The position numbers and the translations under genes were made by a program. A stretch of 50,704 bases of DNA, from assembly GCA_934167755.1 (NCBI GenBank), contig CAKPLT010000014.1:1-50704 (forward strand), read 5' to 3'. Position 1 is the stretch's first letter. Every line of letters starts with the position of its first letter. The notes below the pieces were generated by a model, which worked only from the letters and a program-made list of their open reading frames with translations, was not told the DNA's origin and did no database searches. The DNA is from an uncultured Clostridia bacterium (GTDB lineage Bacteria; Bacillota; Clostridia; TANB77; CAG-508). Positions 33,146-42,906 of this stretch are shown piece by piece.

Positions 33146-34207
33146 TTATTTTACTATCACATATTTTTTAGGTGACATTGTAAGAGGCTCACATCCATAT
33201 TTAGTAATGAGAACTGTATCTTCAATTCTAACTCCAAACTGTCCTGCAATGTAAATACCAGGTTCATCAGTAACAACCATATTTTCTCTCAAAACATTTT
33301 CAGAATTAATACTTAAAATTGGTCCTTCATGAATCTCTAATCCGACGCCATGACCTAATGCATGAATTAAATCATAGTTATTCAATCTAAAGTCATTATC
33401 AACCATTTTTGAAATTTGTTTTGTATTAGCATTATCTTTCATATCTTGTAAGACTTGTTCTTGATTCTTCAAAACTAAATCATATACTTGCTTTGCTCCT
33501 TCTGGGATGTCTCCAACAAAAATTGTCCTCGTCATATCTGAACAATATCCATTTATTTTACAACCCATATCTATCGTTATTATATCTACATTTTGAATCC
33601 TTCTGTCTGTTGGAACAGCATGAGGTTTTGATGAATTCTCACCTGATGCAACGATTGTATCAAATGATAGTCCTTCCGAATGTTTGTAATAGTAATAGTC
33701 AATTTCTCTGGCTATTTGTTTTTCTGACATTCCAGGTCTAATATAACTTACAATATGTTCAAAACATTCGTCTGTAACTTTACATGCTCTTCGAAGATTC
33801 TCTATTTCTTCTTCATCTTTTACCATTCTTTGCTTTTCAAGCATATTTTCTGTTTCAACTAAACTATTTATTTTATATTTACGAATATATTCTTTATATT
33901 TTGCATATGTAACATAATTTTCTTCAAAACCAACATTTTCACAAAACATAAAAAAGTTCTCGTAATCATCTTTCGTTAATCCTCTTGAATCATATACAAC
34001 AATCTCATCAAATAATGTTAATGTATTGTGCACATCTTCAATATATCTTCCATCTGTTATAAATAAATTTTCTTTTCTTGTTACTAATAAAATACCTTCT
34101 GCTTCGATATTTGTTAGATATTTAATATTTATTGGATTTGAAACTATCATTCCCTGTAAATCTAAGCTTAACAGTTGATTTCTTAACCATTGCATTTTTC
34201 GATTCAT
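33146..34207 (-). CDS. Xaa-Pro aminopeptidase (M24 family)
   Basis: A metallopeptidase that removes N-terminal residues preceding proline. The 353 residues have the creatinase-like N-terminal domain (1-125) and the pita-bread catalytic domain. Metal ligands are visible: Asp in DMGCKINGYCSDMTRTIFVG (two), His in HALGHGVGLEIHEGP, and Glu in DEPGIYI and VRIEDTV. RBS AAAGGATG is 9 bases before the ATG. It is the usual short Firmicutes form, between a prepilin-type peptidase and rsgA. Confidence 0.95.
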   Translation of the reverse strand: MNRKMQWLRNQLLSLDLQGMIVSNPINIKYLTNIEAEGILLVTRKENLFITDGRYIEDVHNTLTLFDEIVVYDSRGLTKDDYENFFMFCENVGFEENYVTYAKYKEYIRKYKINSLVETENMLEKQRMVKDEEEIENLRRACKVTDECFEHIVSYIRPGMSEKQIAREIDYYYYKHSEGLSFDTIVASGENSSKPHAVPTDRRIQNVDIITIDMGCKINGYCSDMTRTIFVGDIPEGAKQVYDLVLKNQEQVLQDMKDNANTKQISKMVDNDFRLNNYDLIHALGHGVGLEIHEGPILSINSENVLRENMVVTDEPGIYIAGQFGVRIEDTVLITKYGCEPLTMSPKKYVIVK

Positions 34208-34224
34208 TTTTGATTACATCCTTT

Positions 34225-34977
34225 CTATCTTTTATAAATGCCAAGTGTAAAAATTGTTCTCATTGTACCAATTATTAGTTCTGCCGGTAAAAACATACAT
34301 ATAAATGTAGAAACTACTATAAATGGTCCAAATGGTATGTATTCATTTGATTTTTTTATTTTGAAAACTATCAAAATTATTCCTAAAATTGCCCCTAATA
34401 AAAATGACATTATAGAAATTATTATTATATTTGTAAATCCGAAATATAGACCTAATGCCGCTATAAATTTGACATCTCCTAATCCCATCGCTTCTTTTCC
34501 ATATATCATTCCACCTATTAATGCTATTATTGCAAATATTGCTCCTCCTGCAAGCATTCCCAATAGTAAGTCCATTGTTATTGCAACATTTGAAAATCCA
34601 TATAAAAATGCAATCACAATTCCAACTTCAAAAATTGTCAAATTAAGCCTATCAGGTATAATTTTGTGTTTATAATCTATTACGAATGCTGATAAAAGCA
34701 TTGGCGTTAATATTATGTATTTTATTAAATTAAGGTTTCCTATCAAACTATTATGTATTCCGAAATTATATATTAATCCAAGATAAATTGCTGATGTTAC
34801 AAGCATTATAATATAATTAGGTCTAAATTGAATTCTATGTTCTCTAAATATGTCTAATGAAAATATCTTTTTATTTTCTGGTAATCGTTTATTCATCCAG
34901 TCTGAAAATTGTCCAATTAACAATCCTACTATTGCAGCAACTATGTAAAATCCTATATGCGTATCATTTATATACAT
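34225..34977 (-). CDS. Prepilin peptidase-like A24 aspartyl membrane protease
   Basis: A24 enzymes cleave type IV prepilin-like signal peptides at the cytoplasmic face. The 250 residues have about seven membrane helices and both catalytic Asp: one in IDYKHKIIPD near 103 and the GxGD motif MGLGDVKF near 168. The N-terminal zinc-binding Cys and methylase loop of PilD are absent. No pilin, PilB or PilC gene occurs in the window, so its substrates lie elsewhere. RBS AGGAG lies unusually close to the ATG (three bases). Confidence 0.85.
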   Translation of the reverse strand: MYINDTHIGFYIVAAIVGLLIGQFSDWMNKRLPENKKIFSLDIFREHRIQFRPNYIIMLVTSAIYLGLIYNFGIHNSLIGNLNLIKYIILTPMLLSAFVIDYKHKIIPDRLNLTIFEVGIVIAFLYGFSNVAITMDLLLGMLAGGAIFAIIALIGGMIYGKEAMGLGDVKFIAALGLYFGFTNIIIISIMSFLLGAILGIILIVFKIKKSNEYIPFGPFIVVSTFICMFLPAELIIGTMRTIFTLGIYKR

Positions 34978-35022
34978 TTTCTCCTACTCTTGTATGGCTT
35001 ATGCCATACTCCCTTTCCTTTG

Positions 35023-35541
35023 TTATTTATTTTCTACCTTATATTTTTGTTCTTGTTTTTTCATATATTTTCTTTTTATCGCATTTTCTATTGGTCTCTT
35101 AATTAAAGTAATCCAAATATCTTTTTCAGCAATTGGTTCTACTAAAATTGTAAACATTTTACATCTGTTCCCACCAACAACATCTGTAAAAATTTGGTCA
35201 CCAACAACTCCAATATTTTTAGATTCTTCTTTTAAAATTTTTTGAATTTTTCTAAATCCTGATTTTAATGGTTTTTTTGCAAAATAAATATATTCCACTT
35301 GAAGTTTTTTGGCAACTTCTTTAACCTTTTCTTGTTTATTTGTATTTGATAATATATATAATTTTATTTTATTTTCCTTTAAGTCTTCTGCCCATTTTAT
35401 TGTATCTGGTGACAGATTCTTATCATAGTCTATTAATGTATTATCCACATCTAAAATTAATGCATTTATTTTATTGTTTTGTAAAAAATCTATTGTAATT
35501 TCCCTTACATTATTAAAGTGTGCATTTGGATACAATATCAT
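35023..35541 (-). CDS. YqeG-family HAD phosphatase
   Basis: 172 residues with HAD motifs: motif I ALILDVDNTLIDYD near 30, motif II ILSNTNK near 65, a Lys near 93 in FAKKPLKSG, and motif IV VGDQIFTDVVGGNR near 115. This is the YqeG HAD-IIIA subfamily, which in Bacillus lies near aroE and yqeH. The substrate is not firmly known, although related enzymes dephosphorylate lipid head groups. RBS AGGAGG precedes the ATG. Confidence 0.9.
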   Translation of the reverse strand: MILYPNAHFNNVREITIDFLQNNKINALILDVDNTLIDYDKNLSPDTIKWAEDLKENKIKLYILSNTNKQEKVKEVAKKLQVEYIYFAKKPLKSGFRKIQKILKEESKNIGVVGDQIFTDVVGGNRCKMFTILVEPIAEKDIWITLIKRPIENAIKRKYMKKQEQKYKVENK

Positions 35542-35667
35542 TTGAACCTCCTAAATTATAAACTATCAAGTTCATGTTTTTCATTCACTCTTACTGTTAT
35601 CTATTTTTTTATATACTTTTCATCTGCTTTTCATCTGCTTATATATTAACAATCTATTGCAAATTTG

Positions 35668-36255
35668 TCAATATGTATCAAGTTCATCATAAATTTTATA
35701 ATCTCTCATTATTTTTCTGACATATGTATTAGTCTCTTTGTATGGAATATTTTCTATATCTGAACCATCAGCTTTAATTGTACCATTTTTAATCCATTTA
35801 TCAACATTACCACTTCCAGCATTATATGCCGCAAGAGCCACCTCTATGCTATCATATTTAGTTAACAATGATGCAATGTATTGAGTACCTAAATTAATAT
35901 TAACATCTGGCTCCAGAATGTTGTCATTTGTAAGACTTATTTGACTTCTACTAGCTAAATCTTGTGCAGTTGACTGCATCAATTGCATTAATCCTTTTGC
36001 ATTTTGATGTGAAACAGCTTTTGCATTGAAATTGCTTTCTGCCTTTATTAATGCATAAATCAAATTTTCATCAACATCATACTCTTCAGCATATTTACTA
36101 ACATATTCTGAATATTCTTTTTTATATATTCTTTGAGTCATTAGTTTCTTTAAAGGTTTCATCACTAGGGCTATTAATATAATTATTATAACCATCAATA
36201 AAATTTTAAATAACATATTAGCCTTTTTACTTGACTTTTTATTTTTTTTGCTCAA
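35668..36255 (-). CDS. Membrane-anchored lytic transglycosylase (SLT domain)
   Basis: Cleaves peptidoglycan glycan strands. I start it at a TTG ending at 36255 (LSKKNKKSSKKAN), with AAAGGAGAG 6 bases upstream. The longer frame to 36408 runs through a family B repeat (YVPGPKF) and into polA and is not real. The 195 residues begin with a basic stretch and one membrane helix (about 14-34), then the SLT domain: ALIKAESNFNAKAVS with catalytic Glu, GLMQLMQSTA, LGTQYIASLL, ALAAYNAGSGNVDKW. It follows polA closely and is probably co-transcribed. Confidence 0.92.
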   Translation of the reverse strand: MSKKNKKSSKKANMLFKILLMVIIIILIALVMKPLKKLMTQRIYKKEYSEYVSKYAEEYDVDENLIYALIKAESNFNAKAVSHQNAKGLMQLMQSTAQDLASRSQISLTNDNILEPDVNINLGTQYIASLLTKYDSIEVALAAYNAGSGNVDKWIKNGTIKADGSDIENIPYKETNTYVRKIMRDYKIYDELDTY

Positions 36256-36286
36256 TTGTATCTCTCCTTTTAGATTAGAAAATGGT

Positions 36287-36347
36287 GTAAATTTGGGACC
36301 GGGTACATAATTACCCTGGGTAATTATGTACCCGGTCCCAAATTTAC
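36287..36347. repeat. Family B perfect hairpin after polA
   Basis: Two exact 30-base arms (36287-36316 and 36318-36347) around one unpaired base; core AAATTTGGGACCGGGTACATAATTACCC. It starts 6 bases past the polA stop and ends 32 bases before the transglycosylase start. Confidence 0.93.
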
Positions 36348-36352
36348 ATATC

Positions 36353-39127
36353 CTACTTGCAGTCATACCAATTGCTTGCTTCTGAAACTTCTGCAATAAG
36401 AGGCACATTTAATTTGCACGCACCTTCCATACACTGTTGTAAAATTTCTTTAACATTTTCAATCTCATCTAATGTAGCTTCAATCATCATCTCATCATGA
36501 ACTTGAAGTACAATTTTAGATTTCATTTTTCTCAATTTTAACTCTTTCAAAACATTTATCATTGCAATTTTCATAATATCTGCAGCTGTTCCCTGAATTG
36601 GCGTATTCATAGCAGCTCTACTCCCAAATTGGCGTACCATATAATTGCTTGATTTCAATTCTGGTATATATCTTCTTCTATTAAATAATGTTTCAACATA
36701 CCCTTTTTCCTTCGCTTGTTCAACAACATTATCCATAAAACTCTTTATTCCTGAATATTGCTCTAAATATTGTTCAATATATTGTTTTGCTTTCTTTCTT
36801 GAAATGTGTAGTTGCTCACCAAGTCCAAAGTCACTTATCCCATAGACTATTCCAAAATTTACAGCTTTTGCATTACTTCTTTGTTCTTTTGTAACTTCAT
36901 CTATTGGTGTATTAAATACTTTTGATGCAGCTTGTCTATGGATGTCTTCTCCATTATTAAATGCTTGAACCATATGTTCATCATTTGATATATGCGCAAG
37001 AACTCTTAATTCAACTTGTGAATAGTCTGCATCTATATACAAACATCCATCTGCTGGTTTAAATACTTTTCGTAATTGCTTTCCAAGTTCAAACCTTGTT
37101 GGGATATTCTGAAGATTTGGTTCAGTTGAACTGATTCTACCTGTTGCTGTTATTGTTTGATGGAAAAATGAATGTATTCTTCCTGTTTTGCTATTTATAT
37201 ATGGTTTCATTCCTTCTACATATGTTGAATTTAATTTCATCAATTGTCTATATTCTAATATTTTTTCAACAACAGGATGTTCATCTCTTAGCTTCTCTAA
37301 AACATCTACATCTGTTGAATACCCACTCTTTGTCTTTTTTACTACTGTTAACTTTAATTTTTCAAATAAAACTTCTCCTAATTGTTTTGTTGAGTTTATA
37401 TTAAACTCTTCTCCAGAAAGTTCATATATTTCTCTTGTTAAGACCTCTAATCTATCTTTTAGTGATTGTCCATAACTTTCCAATTCCTGCACATCAACAT
37501 ACATTCCATTCCATTGCATTTCTGCAAGAACCTCTACTGTTGGCATATCGATATTTTTAAATAAATCAATTGCATCTATTTCTTCCAATTTTTTCATAGT
37601 TACTTCTGATAATTTAAAAACTTCTTCTGCATATAAGCAATTTTCAATCTTTTCATTTTGTTCTCTTTGACTATTTTTTTCACTAGTATCAAATAATGAT
37701 GTTTGCTCATTTCCATCTTCTTTTATACCTTGACTTTTCAAATATTCGGCATTATCTATCTCTAAATAATCTCTTGAAATTACATCTATTGTGTATTTAC
37801 TTGTTGGATTTAGTATATATGCAGCTATTTTTGCATCATATACTATATTTTTCATTGTAATTCCAATTTGTTTTAAAAGAATATAATCCTGTGCTAAGTC
37901 ATATCCATATTTTTCGATTTGCTCATCTTCAAATATCTTCTTTAATTGCTCTTTAAATCCCTCGTGTGAAACTATATAATATATTTTATTTTGTGAATAT
38001 ATACTTATTCCTGTTATTTCCTTTTTTATTATATCATCAGGATTGCTATTTTCTTTTGTTTGCAAGAAATAATATAATTTTTCTACTTCTTGACAATCTT
38101 TTTCATTTTTATTCTTTATTTCGTTATTTTTTTCAATTTTAAATTTTAAACTAGGAATTTTATCTGTTTCTATAATTTCTAAATGTTGTTCTTTATCAGT
38201 TTCTTTACTATTTGTTTCATCAACACCATTAGTTGAAACATTTCTTAATCCGAATTTATCTATATATCTATTAAAACGAAGTTCTTCAAATAGTTTTAAA
38301 ACTTTAGGTCTGTCCCACTCTTCCAGCTTTATTTGTTCTAAAGTATCCTCAATTGGAACATTTGTATTTATTTCTCCAAGTTTTCTAGAAAGTTCAGCCA
38401 TCTCTTTATTATTAACAATATTTTCTCTTTGCTTTCCTTTTAAATCATCTTCACCAGCTTCTACTTTTTTGTATAATTCATCTACAGTATGATATCTTTG
38501 AATTAGTGAAATTGCAGTTTTAGGACCAATTCCAGGAACACCAGGAATATTGTCAGATGTATCACCTTGTAAAGCTTTTACTTCTATTAATTGTTCTGGT
38601 TCCAAACCATATTCTTCAAGAACTTTTTCTCTAGTATAATCCTCTGTTTCAGTCTTTCCACCTTTAGTTCTTGGTATTCTTATTGTAATATTGTCACTTG
38701 CAAGTTGAAAAGTATCTCTATCTCCTGAAAGAATAACAACATCAAGCCCTTGTTTTTCACCATATTTTGCAAGAGTTCCTAAAATGTCATCACCTTCATA
38801 TCCTTGTTTTTCAATTATATCTATATTCATAGCCTTTAATACTTCTTTAATAACAGGCATTTGTTCTGCAAGTTCCTCTGGCATTCCATGTCGATTTGCC
38901 TTATATTCTTTATATAACTCATGTCTCGCAGTTGGACCTTTTAAATCAAATGCCACTGCCAAATATTCTGGTTTTATGTCATCTAAAATTTTAAACATTA
39001 TTGCTAAAAATCCATATATAGCATTTGTATATTTTCCATCTTTTGTTGTTAGCATTTTACTTCCCATAATTCCATAAAATGCTCTATTCATTATACTATT
39101 TCCATCAATTAACACTAATCTTTTCAA
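36353..39127 (-). CDS. polA: DNA polymerase I
   Basis: Fills gaps and removes RNA primers. The 924 residues carry the 5' nuclease domain (1-300: LIDGNSIMNRAFYG, GDRDTFQL, LQGDTSDNIPGVPGIG). A 3'-5' exonuclease-like domain follows, in which the D-x-E metal motif is missing (GISIYSQ at the place), so proofreading is presumably lost as in Bacillus-type enzymes. The polymerase domain has motif A DADYSQVELRVLAH, the O-helix RSNAKAVNFGIVYG and motif C QVHDEMM. The start is TTG with AGGAG 8 bases upstream. It overlaps the end of the glycosyltransferase gene by 23 bases. Confidence 0.97.
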   Translation of the reverse strand: MKRLVLIDGNSIMNRAFYGIMGSKMLTTKDGKYTNAIYGFLAIMFKILDDIKPEYLAVAFDLKGPTARHELYKEYKANRHGMPEELAEQMPVIKEVLKAMNIDIIEKQGYEGDDILGTLAKYGEKQGLDVVILSGDRDTFQLASDNITIRIPRTKGGKTETEDYTREKVLEEYGLEPEQLIEVKALQGDTSDNIPGVPGIGPKTAISLIQRYHTVDELYKKVEAGEDDLKGKQRENIVNNKEMAELSRKLGEINTNVPIEDTLEQIKLEEWDRPKVLKLFEELRFNRYIDKFGLRNVSTNGVDETNSKETDKEQHLEIIETDKIPSLKFKIEKNNEIKNKNEKDCQEVEKLYYFLQTKENSNPDDIIKKEITGISIYSQNKIYYIVSHEGFKEQLKKIFEDEQIEKYGYDLAQDYILLKQIGITMKNIVYDAKIAAYILNPTSKYTIDVISRDYLEIDNAEYLKSQGIKEDGNEQTSLFDTSEKNSQREQNEKIENCLYAEEVFKLSEVTMKKLEEIDAIDLFKNIDMPTVEVLAEMQWNGMYVDVQELESYGQSLKDRLEVLTREIYELSGEEFNINSTKQLGEVLFEKLKLTVVKKTKSGYSTDVDVLEKLRDEHPVVEKILEYRQLMKLNSTYVEGMKPYINSKTGRIHSFFHQTITATGRISSTEPNLQNIPTRFELGKQLRKVFKPADGCLYIDADYSQVELRVLAHISNDEHMVQAFNNGEDIHRQAASKVFNTPIDEVTKEQRSNAKAVNFGIVYGISDFGLGEQLHISRKKAKQYIEQYLEQYSGIKSFMDNVVEQAKEKGYVETLFNRRRYIPELKSSNYMVRQFGSRAAMNTPIQGTAADIMKIAMINVLKELKLRKMKSKIVLQVHDEMMIEATLDEIENVKEILQQCMEGACKLNVPLIAEVSEASNWYDCK

Positions 39128-40535
39128 TTTGAGTACTCCTATCTTTAAAATACTTTTTATTTGTAAAATTGTTCCATAAGAACATTATACATACAATTAT
39201 TCCTATATAATAGACATCATATATATACCATTCACTCATAAACATATATATACTATTAGCAATTTCTACTGCTAATGTTATTCCAATTATACTTTTTATC
39301 ATTCTTGGCTTTTGCCACATTATTGTTGCAAACAACCATATTAAATACCATTGTTGAGAAGTTGATAAAATTAATAAAAATAAAATTAATGCAAAATTAT
39401 ATTTTCTTAATAATTCCACAAAATTACCTCTTTGATTAATCAAAGCATCTAAACAAGACATTATATAAAATGTCACAAAAAGCATAATCATTGCACCTTT
39501 AATCCAAAACATAAAATCAGTTTTCACAATTAATAATACACTATAAATAGACTTTGAATATTTTTCTCCTTGAGGTAACATTGCTAATACAACATTTAAA
39601 TCTTTAAAATATGGTATGTATAATAATGCTATAACTGCCAAAAACATCAAACCATATTCTATACATTTTAAAAATCTTATCCAAATTTTGTCTTCTTTTC
39701 TAAAATGATATAGTATAATAGTTGGTAACAACAATATTGTAAAATATTTTATACTAGTAGCTAATGCTAATGATAAAACACTTAAATATATATTTTTCTT
39801 TTTTAACAAATAATATAATGATAATAATATAAAAAATACTACTATTATATCATTATGTCCAATCCCTATGAATTCCAACAAAATAAATGGATTTAATCCA
39901 TATATAATTGAAAATTTCTTTCTATGTGTTATTTTATATATTAAATAGCAATTCAATATATGTGCAATTATATTTATCAATTTAAATATTGCATAACATA
40001 CATTAATATTTTTAAAAGATAATGAAGCACATAATTTAAATATTAATTGAGCAAGTGGTCCATAAACAGCTGTTGTTCCTGCCCAAACATTGTTAGCTCC
40101 CTGTTTAAATATGCTATCGTTTTTTATGCTTTCATAATTTTGCTCATAATATTCTTTCATTGATATATAATACGGATTTTGTTTGTATACTGCATCAAGT
40201 TCCCCAACACCCATATAATAAAATATGTCACTACTTGTCCACGGTAGCATAAAACCAAATACAATACTTATTATAGTAACATATTTAAAAACATCTTTTA
40301 TATTTTCAAATATCATTTTTTCTTTTATTATCTTTACATATAACACTGAAATAGAAACAAATAATATTAAATATATAATTGTTGATATAGTTTTGCTAAT
40401 TCTTTCTGTTATAAAAAAATTATAGTATATGTTAAAGCCTAATGTTGTTTTATTAAAAACTATGTATATTATTGATGGAATTATAAATAAAATACTTATA
40501 ATTACAAATATTATTTTTATATGTTTATTCTTCAT
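39105..40535 (-). CDS. GT-C type membrane glycosyltransferase (GT87/MptB-like)
   Basis: About 476 residues with about 11 membrane helices. The first large outside loop has PWTSSDIFYYMGVGE with the Asp expected in GT-C enzymes, then AGTTAVYGPLAQLIF. Later, NPFILLEFIGIGHND and KYFTILLLP also fit polyprenol-phosphate-dependent mannosyl/hexosyl transferases. Such enzymes add sugars to lipid- or protein-linked glycans on the outer face. The start is ambiguous: the ATG ending at 40535 has AGGA 8 bases upstream, while ATGs at 40544 and 40577 overlap or abut the YwaF-like gene. Coupled to that gene and to polA. Confidence 0.8.
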   Translation of the reverse strand: MKNKHIKIIFVIISILFIIPSIIYIVFNKTTLGFNIYYNFFITERISKTISTIIYLILFVSISVLYVKIIKEKMIFENIKDVFKYVTIISIVFGFMLPWTSSDIFYYMGVGELDAVYKQNPYYISMKEYYEQNYESIKNDSIFKQGANNVWAGTTAVYGPLAQLIFKLCASLSFKNINVCYAIFKLINIIAHILNCYLIYKITHRKKFSIIYGLNPFILLEFIGIGHNDIIVVFFILLSLYYLLKKKNIYLSVLSLALATSIKYFTILLLPTIILYHFRKEDKIWIRFLKCIEYGLMFLAVIALLYIPYFKDLNVVLAMLPQGEKYSKSIYSVLLIVKTDFMFWIKGAMIMLFVTFYIMSCLDALINQRGNFVELLRKYNFALILFLLILSTSQQWYLIWLFATIMWQKPRMIKSIIGITLAVEIANSIYMFMSEWYIYDVYYIGIIVCIMFLWNNFTNKKYFKDRSTQIEKISVN

Positions 40536-40545
40536 CTCTTTCATC

Positions 40546-41295
40546 CTAGCTATAAATTTTTTCATGTTTTTTATCATAAAAATTTCTTATAAAATATATT
40601 ATATAAAATGGTAAAGTCATCTGTGCTGCACTTATTATAAGTGTAAAAAATGGACCAGTTATATTATATAAAATTTCTAGTGGCGTACCTGGAAAGTTTT
40701 TTGAAATGAACATCAAATTACTGTCAAACATTTGATTTATAATATATGCAAATATGCAAACTATGCCAACCAATGTTGCAAAATATTTTATGTCTGATAA
40801 ATGCAATTCTATATAATGTGTTATATTTATTAATAGTCCTAAATATACCATTGTCCCATGGTACAAAAAGCTATGCAAGCTTACTATATGTAGCATTGGA
40901 TATGCAGGTAATGAAGTTGTTGGTAATATCATAAATACTATTCCTCCTATTATGCCTCCTGTTGCTAAAAATACATCACCTACTCTTTTTAATTTTCCCT
41001 TTGCAAATGAACTTAGTAGTCCTGCATATAGTAACAAACTGCAGTAATATAATGGTACATAATTGTTTAAATTTTTTGTATCTCCTGTTGATATTTTAAA
41101 TGTTATCATTATGACTTCGAGTATCCACATTGTTATTGTACATCTTTTTATAATTTTTGATACTTCTTCTTTTGTTTTGTTCATTGTATTTTTTATTGCT
41201 ATTACTATCCATATAATTGTTATAATTATTAATTCAAAATGTCCTTTTGTGAACATTCCACATGGTTCAAATTTTCCAGGTCTTGCAAATAACAT
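40546..41295 (-). CDS. YwaF-like integral membrane protein (TIGR02206 type)
   Basis: 249 residues with about seven membrane helices. NNYVPLYYCSLLLY, GIVFMILPTTSLPAYPMLHIVSLHSFLYHGTMVYLG and LYNITGPFFTL match the YwaF family, whose role is unknown. RBS AGAGGA is 7 to 8 bases before the ATG. It is the first gene after the promoter at 41381-41409, and the next gene begins within about 10 bases. Confidence 0.82.
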   Translation of the reverse strand: MLFARPGKFEPCGMFTKGHFELIIITIIWIVIAIKNTMNKTKEEVSKIIKRCTITMWILEVIMITFKISTGDTKNLNNYVPLYYCSLLLYAGLLSSFAKGKLKRVGDVFLATGGIIGGIVFMILPTTSLPAYPMLHIVSLHSFLYHGTMVYLGLLINITHYIELHLSDIKYFATLVGIVCIFAYIINQMFDSNLMFISKNFPGTPLEILYNITGPFFTLIISAAQMTLPFYIIYFIRNFYDKKHEKIYS

Positions 41296-41380
41296 TTTCT
41301 TTTCCTCTTTCTTTACTATCTATTTTTTATCTTTAGTTAGTACTATTTTGCTTTGTTTTTTGTTCTTTTATTTCTTTCAC

Positions 41381-41409
41381 AATATATCATAGTGTATGTT
41401 TTTTTTCAA
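41381..41409 (-). promoter_or_regulatory. Promoter for ywaF-like / glycosyltransferase / polA run
   Basis: Minus-strand TTGAAA (41404-41409), 17 bases, TATATT (41381-41386), with TG two bases before the -10. About 85 bases upstream of the YwaF-like ATG. Confidence 0.72.
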
Positions 41410-41443
41410 TAATTTTAGGAAAGTTTTTTGGTATTAGTAGCAG

Positions 41444-41543
41444 GGCAAAAAGGGGACAGGTACAAAATTTCCCTTTTCATTAAAACCTTTATTAAGTCTT
41501 TAATTATACAAAAGGGAAATTTTGTACCTGTCCCCTTTTTGCC
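41444..41543. repeat. Family C long hairpin
   Basis: Perfect 34-base arms (41444-41477, 41510-41543) with core AAAAAGGGGACAGGTACAAAATTTCCC and a 32-base loop. The GGGGACAGGTAC core is clearly related to GGGACCAGGTAC of family B. It lies between the matrix-protein cluster and the ywaF promoter. Confidence 0.93.
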
Positions 41544-41569
41544 ATTTCACATTTTATTTACCCACACCC

Positions 41570-41606
41570 AAAAAGAACCGCCTCTGTTTTATAAGACGAT
41601 TCTTTT
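41570..41606 (-). terminator. Terminator of the matrix-protein cluster
   Basis: On the minus strand AAGAATCGTC pairs with GGCGGTTCTT (two G-U pairs) around a 12-base loop, and five T follow. It lies 33 bases past the stop of the TasA-like gene and ends the cluster that begins beyond 50548. Confidence 0.8.
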
Positions 41607-41638
41607 TATTTATATATGTAAAATATTTTACCTAAATT

Positions 41639-42847
41639 TTATCCAACATCTTCACCTTTACATAGACCGATGTTAAGTTTGATTCCTCCACCATGTGATG
41701 CATAGTTTACACAGTCAGGATCTTGTCCTTCAAGCCATACATACATTCTTATTCTTAATGTTTTATTTTTTAACATTTGGAATTGTGTAGTTTCTCCTGT
41801 TTTACCAACTGGATATACTGATGTTTCAGCACTTTTTACACTTATTAAGTTCTTAACAGCATCTGTAGCTCCTGCAGCTGTTTGTAAAGAAATCTGTTTT
41901 GATAATCCAGCATTTGTTGTTCCATCCCAGTTATATAAGTCATCATATGTTTGACCAACTGAACCTGTTGTTAATGCATATGTTGGTAAATATTCTTCAT
42001 TAGCATATGCTTTTCCATTTACATCAGCAATATATTTTGCTGCTTCTCCTGTTTTCCATGTAATATCATTAAAGTTTGTTACAGAGTTTGCAACGTGAGC
42101 ATTTGCATTTGGTTCCCATATAGCAACATCACTAATTCCAATACCAGCTCCTACTGTTCCAGTTAATACATCAGCTTGAGCTGCTGTTACACCTGCTGAA
42201 CCATTGAACATAGCAAATGCAACTCTAGGTGTATTTTGTAAACCTGTTGTTTCCATACCACTACTTAAAACTTCTACTTTTGAACCAGCTGATAATTGAA
42301 GTGTTTCTTTTGCTGTTCCTTCAACTTCTTCACCTTTTAAACCAGAGTTTCTTAAGAATAAATCAATTGCATAATATCCAGGGAAATCAACATCTGATGC
42401 TGTTTTTGTTGAAGCAACTCCTTCTGTTTTTGTAATTGTTTCTAATTTCCATTTAAAATTAGCTTGTGTAGCTATACCTCTATAAAAAGGTACTTCTAAT
42501 ACCGCTTGTCCATCTTGTGGAGTTATTCCTTCTGCACCATTACTTGATACTGGTAATAATTCTGTAGGTATAACATTGTGTTCTGTTTCTCCATACTTTT
42601 TCTTTAAAGCTGTCATATCATCTGAATATTTACTAAAGTCAATTTCTTGTGACCAGCTATTTGCGTCTAGTGAAATTTCTAGACCTTCTGCTACTTTTAC
42701 TGTTCCCTGCAAATTAGAGATTGATACATTCTTTTGTGTAGAGAACCATGCGTATGTTGATACTATCAACATTATTGCTGTAAATGCTACAAGCAATATT
42801 AAAGAATTTAATCTTCTTTTTGAATTCTTTTGTTTGTTTTGTTCCAT
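41639..42847 (-). CDS. TasA/camelysin-like secreted protein with SipW-type signal
   Basis: The start is the ATG ending at 42847 (MEQNKQKNSKRR), with AAGGAAGG about 7 bases upstream. A basic N-terminus leads into a hydrophobic segment (about 15-35) ending STYAWFSTQKNV, the kind of signal processed by SipW-type peptidases. The mature ~365 residues are rich in G/A/T/S and beta-prone, and end YVWLEGQDPDCVNYASHGGGIKLNIG. That C-terminal W-x-EG-x-DP-x-C...GG-x-IK pattern recurs in the neighbour at 42907. TasA and camelysin build extracellular fibres in Bacillus. Assigning that role here rests on the signal, the fold-like motif and three signal peptidases nearby. It is the last gene before a terminator. 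Confidence 0.8.
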   Translation of the reverse strand: MEQNKQKNSKRRLNSLILLVAFTAIMLIVSTYAWFSTQKNVSISNLQGTVKVAEGLEISLDANSWSQEIDFSKYSDDMTALKKKYGETEHNVIPTELLPVSSNGAEGITPQDGQAVLEVPFYRGIATQANFKWKLETITKTEGVASTKTASDVDFPGYYAIDLFLRNSGLKGEEVEGTAKETLQLSAGSKVEVLSSGMETTGLQNTPRVAFAMFNGSAGVTAAQADVLTGTVGAGIGISDVAIWEPNANAHVANSVTNFNDITWKTGEAAKYIADVNGKAYANEEYLPTYALTTGSVGQTYDDLYNWDGTTNAGLSKQISLQTAAGATDAVKNLISVKSAETSVYPVGKTGETTQFQMLKNKTLRIRMYVWLEGQDPDCVNYASHGGGIKLNIGLCKGEDVG

Positions 42848-42906
42848 TTTTTTCTTCCTTCCTTTTCTTTTATTTTCTTTATATTTTTTAAATTTTATAA
42901 ACAATT

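Noticed and set aside
36256..36408. N-terminal extension of the lytic transglycosylase
   Set aside because: It overlaps polA and a perfect hairpin. A TTG start with AAAGGAGAG lies downstream.
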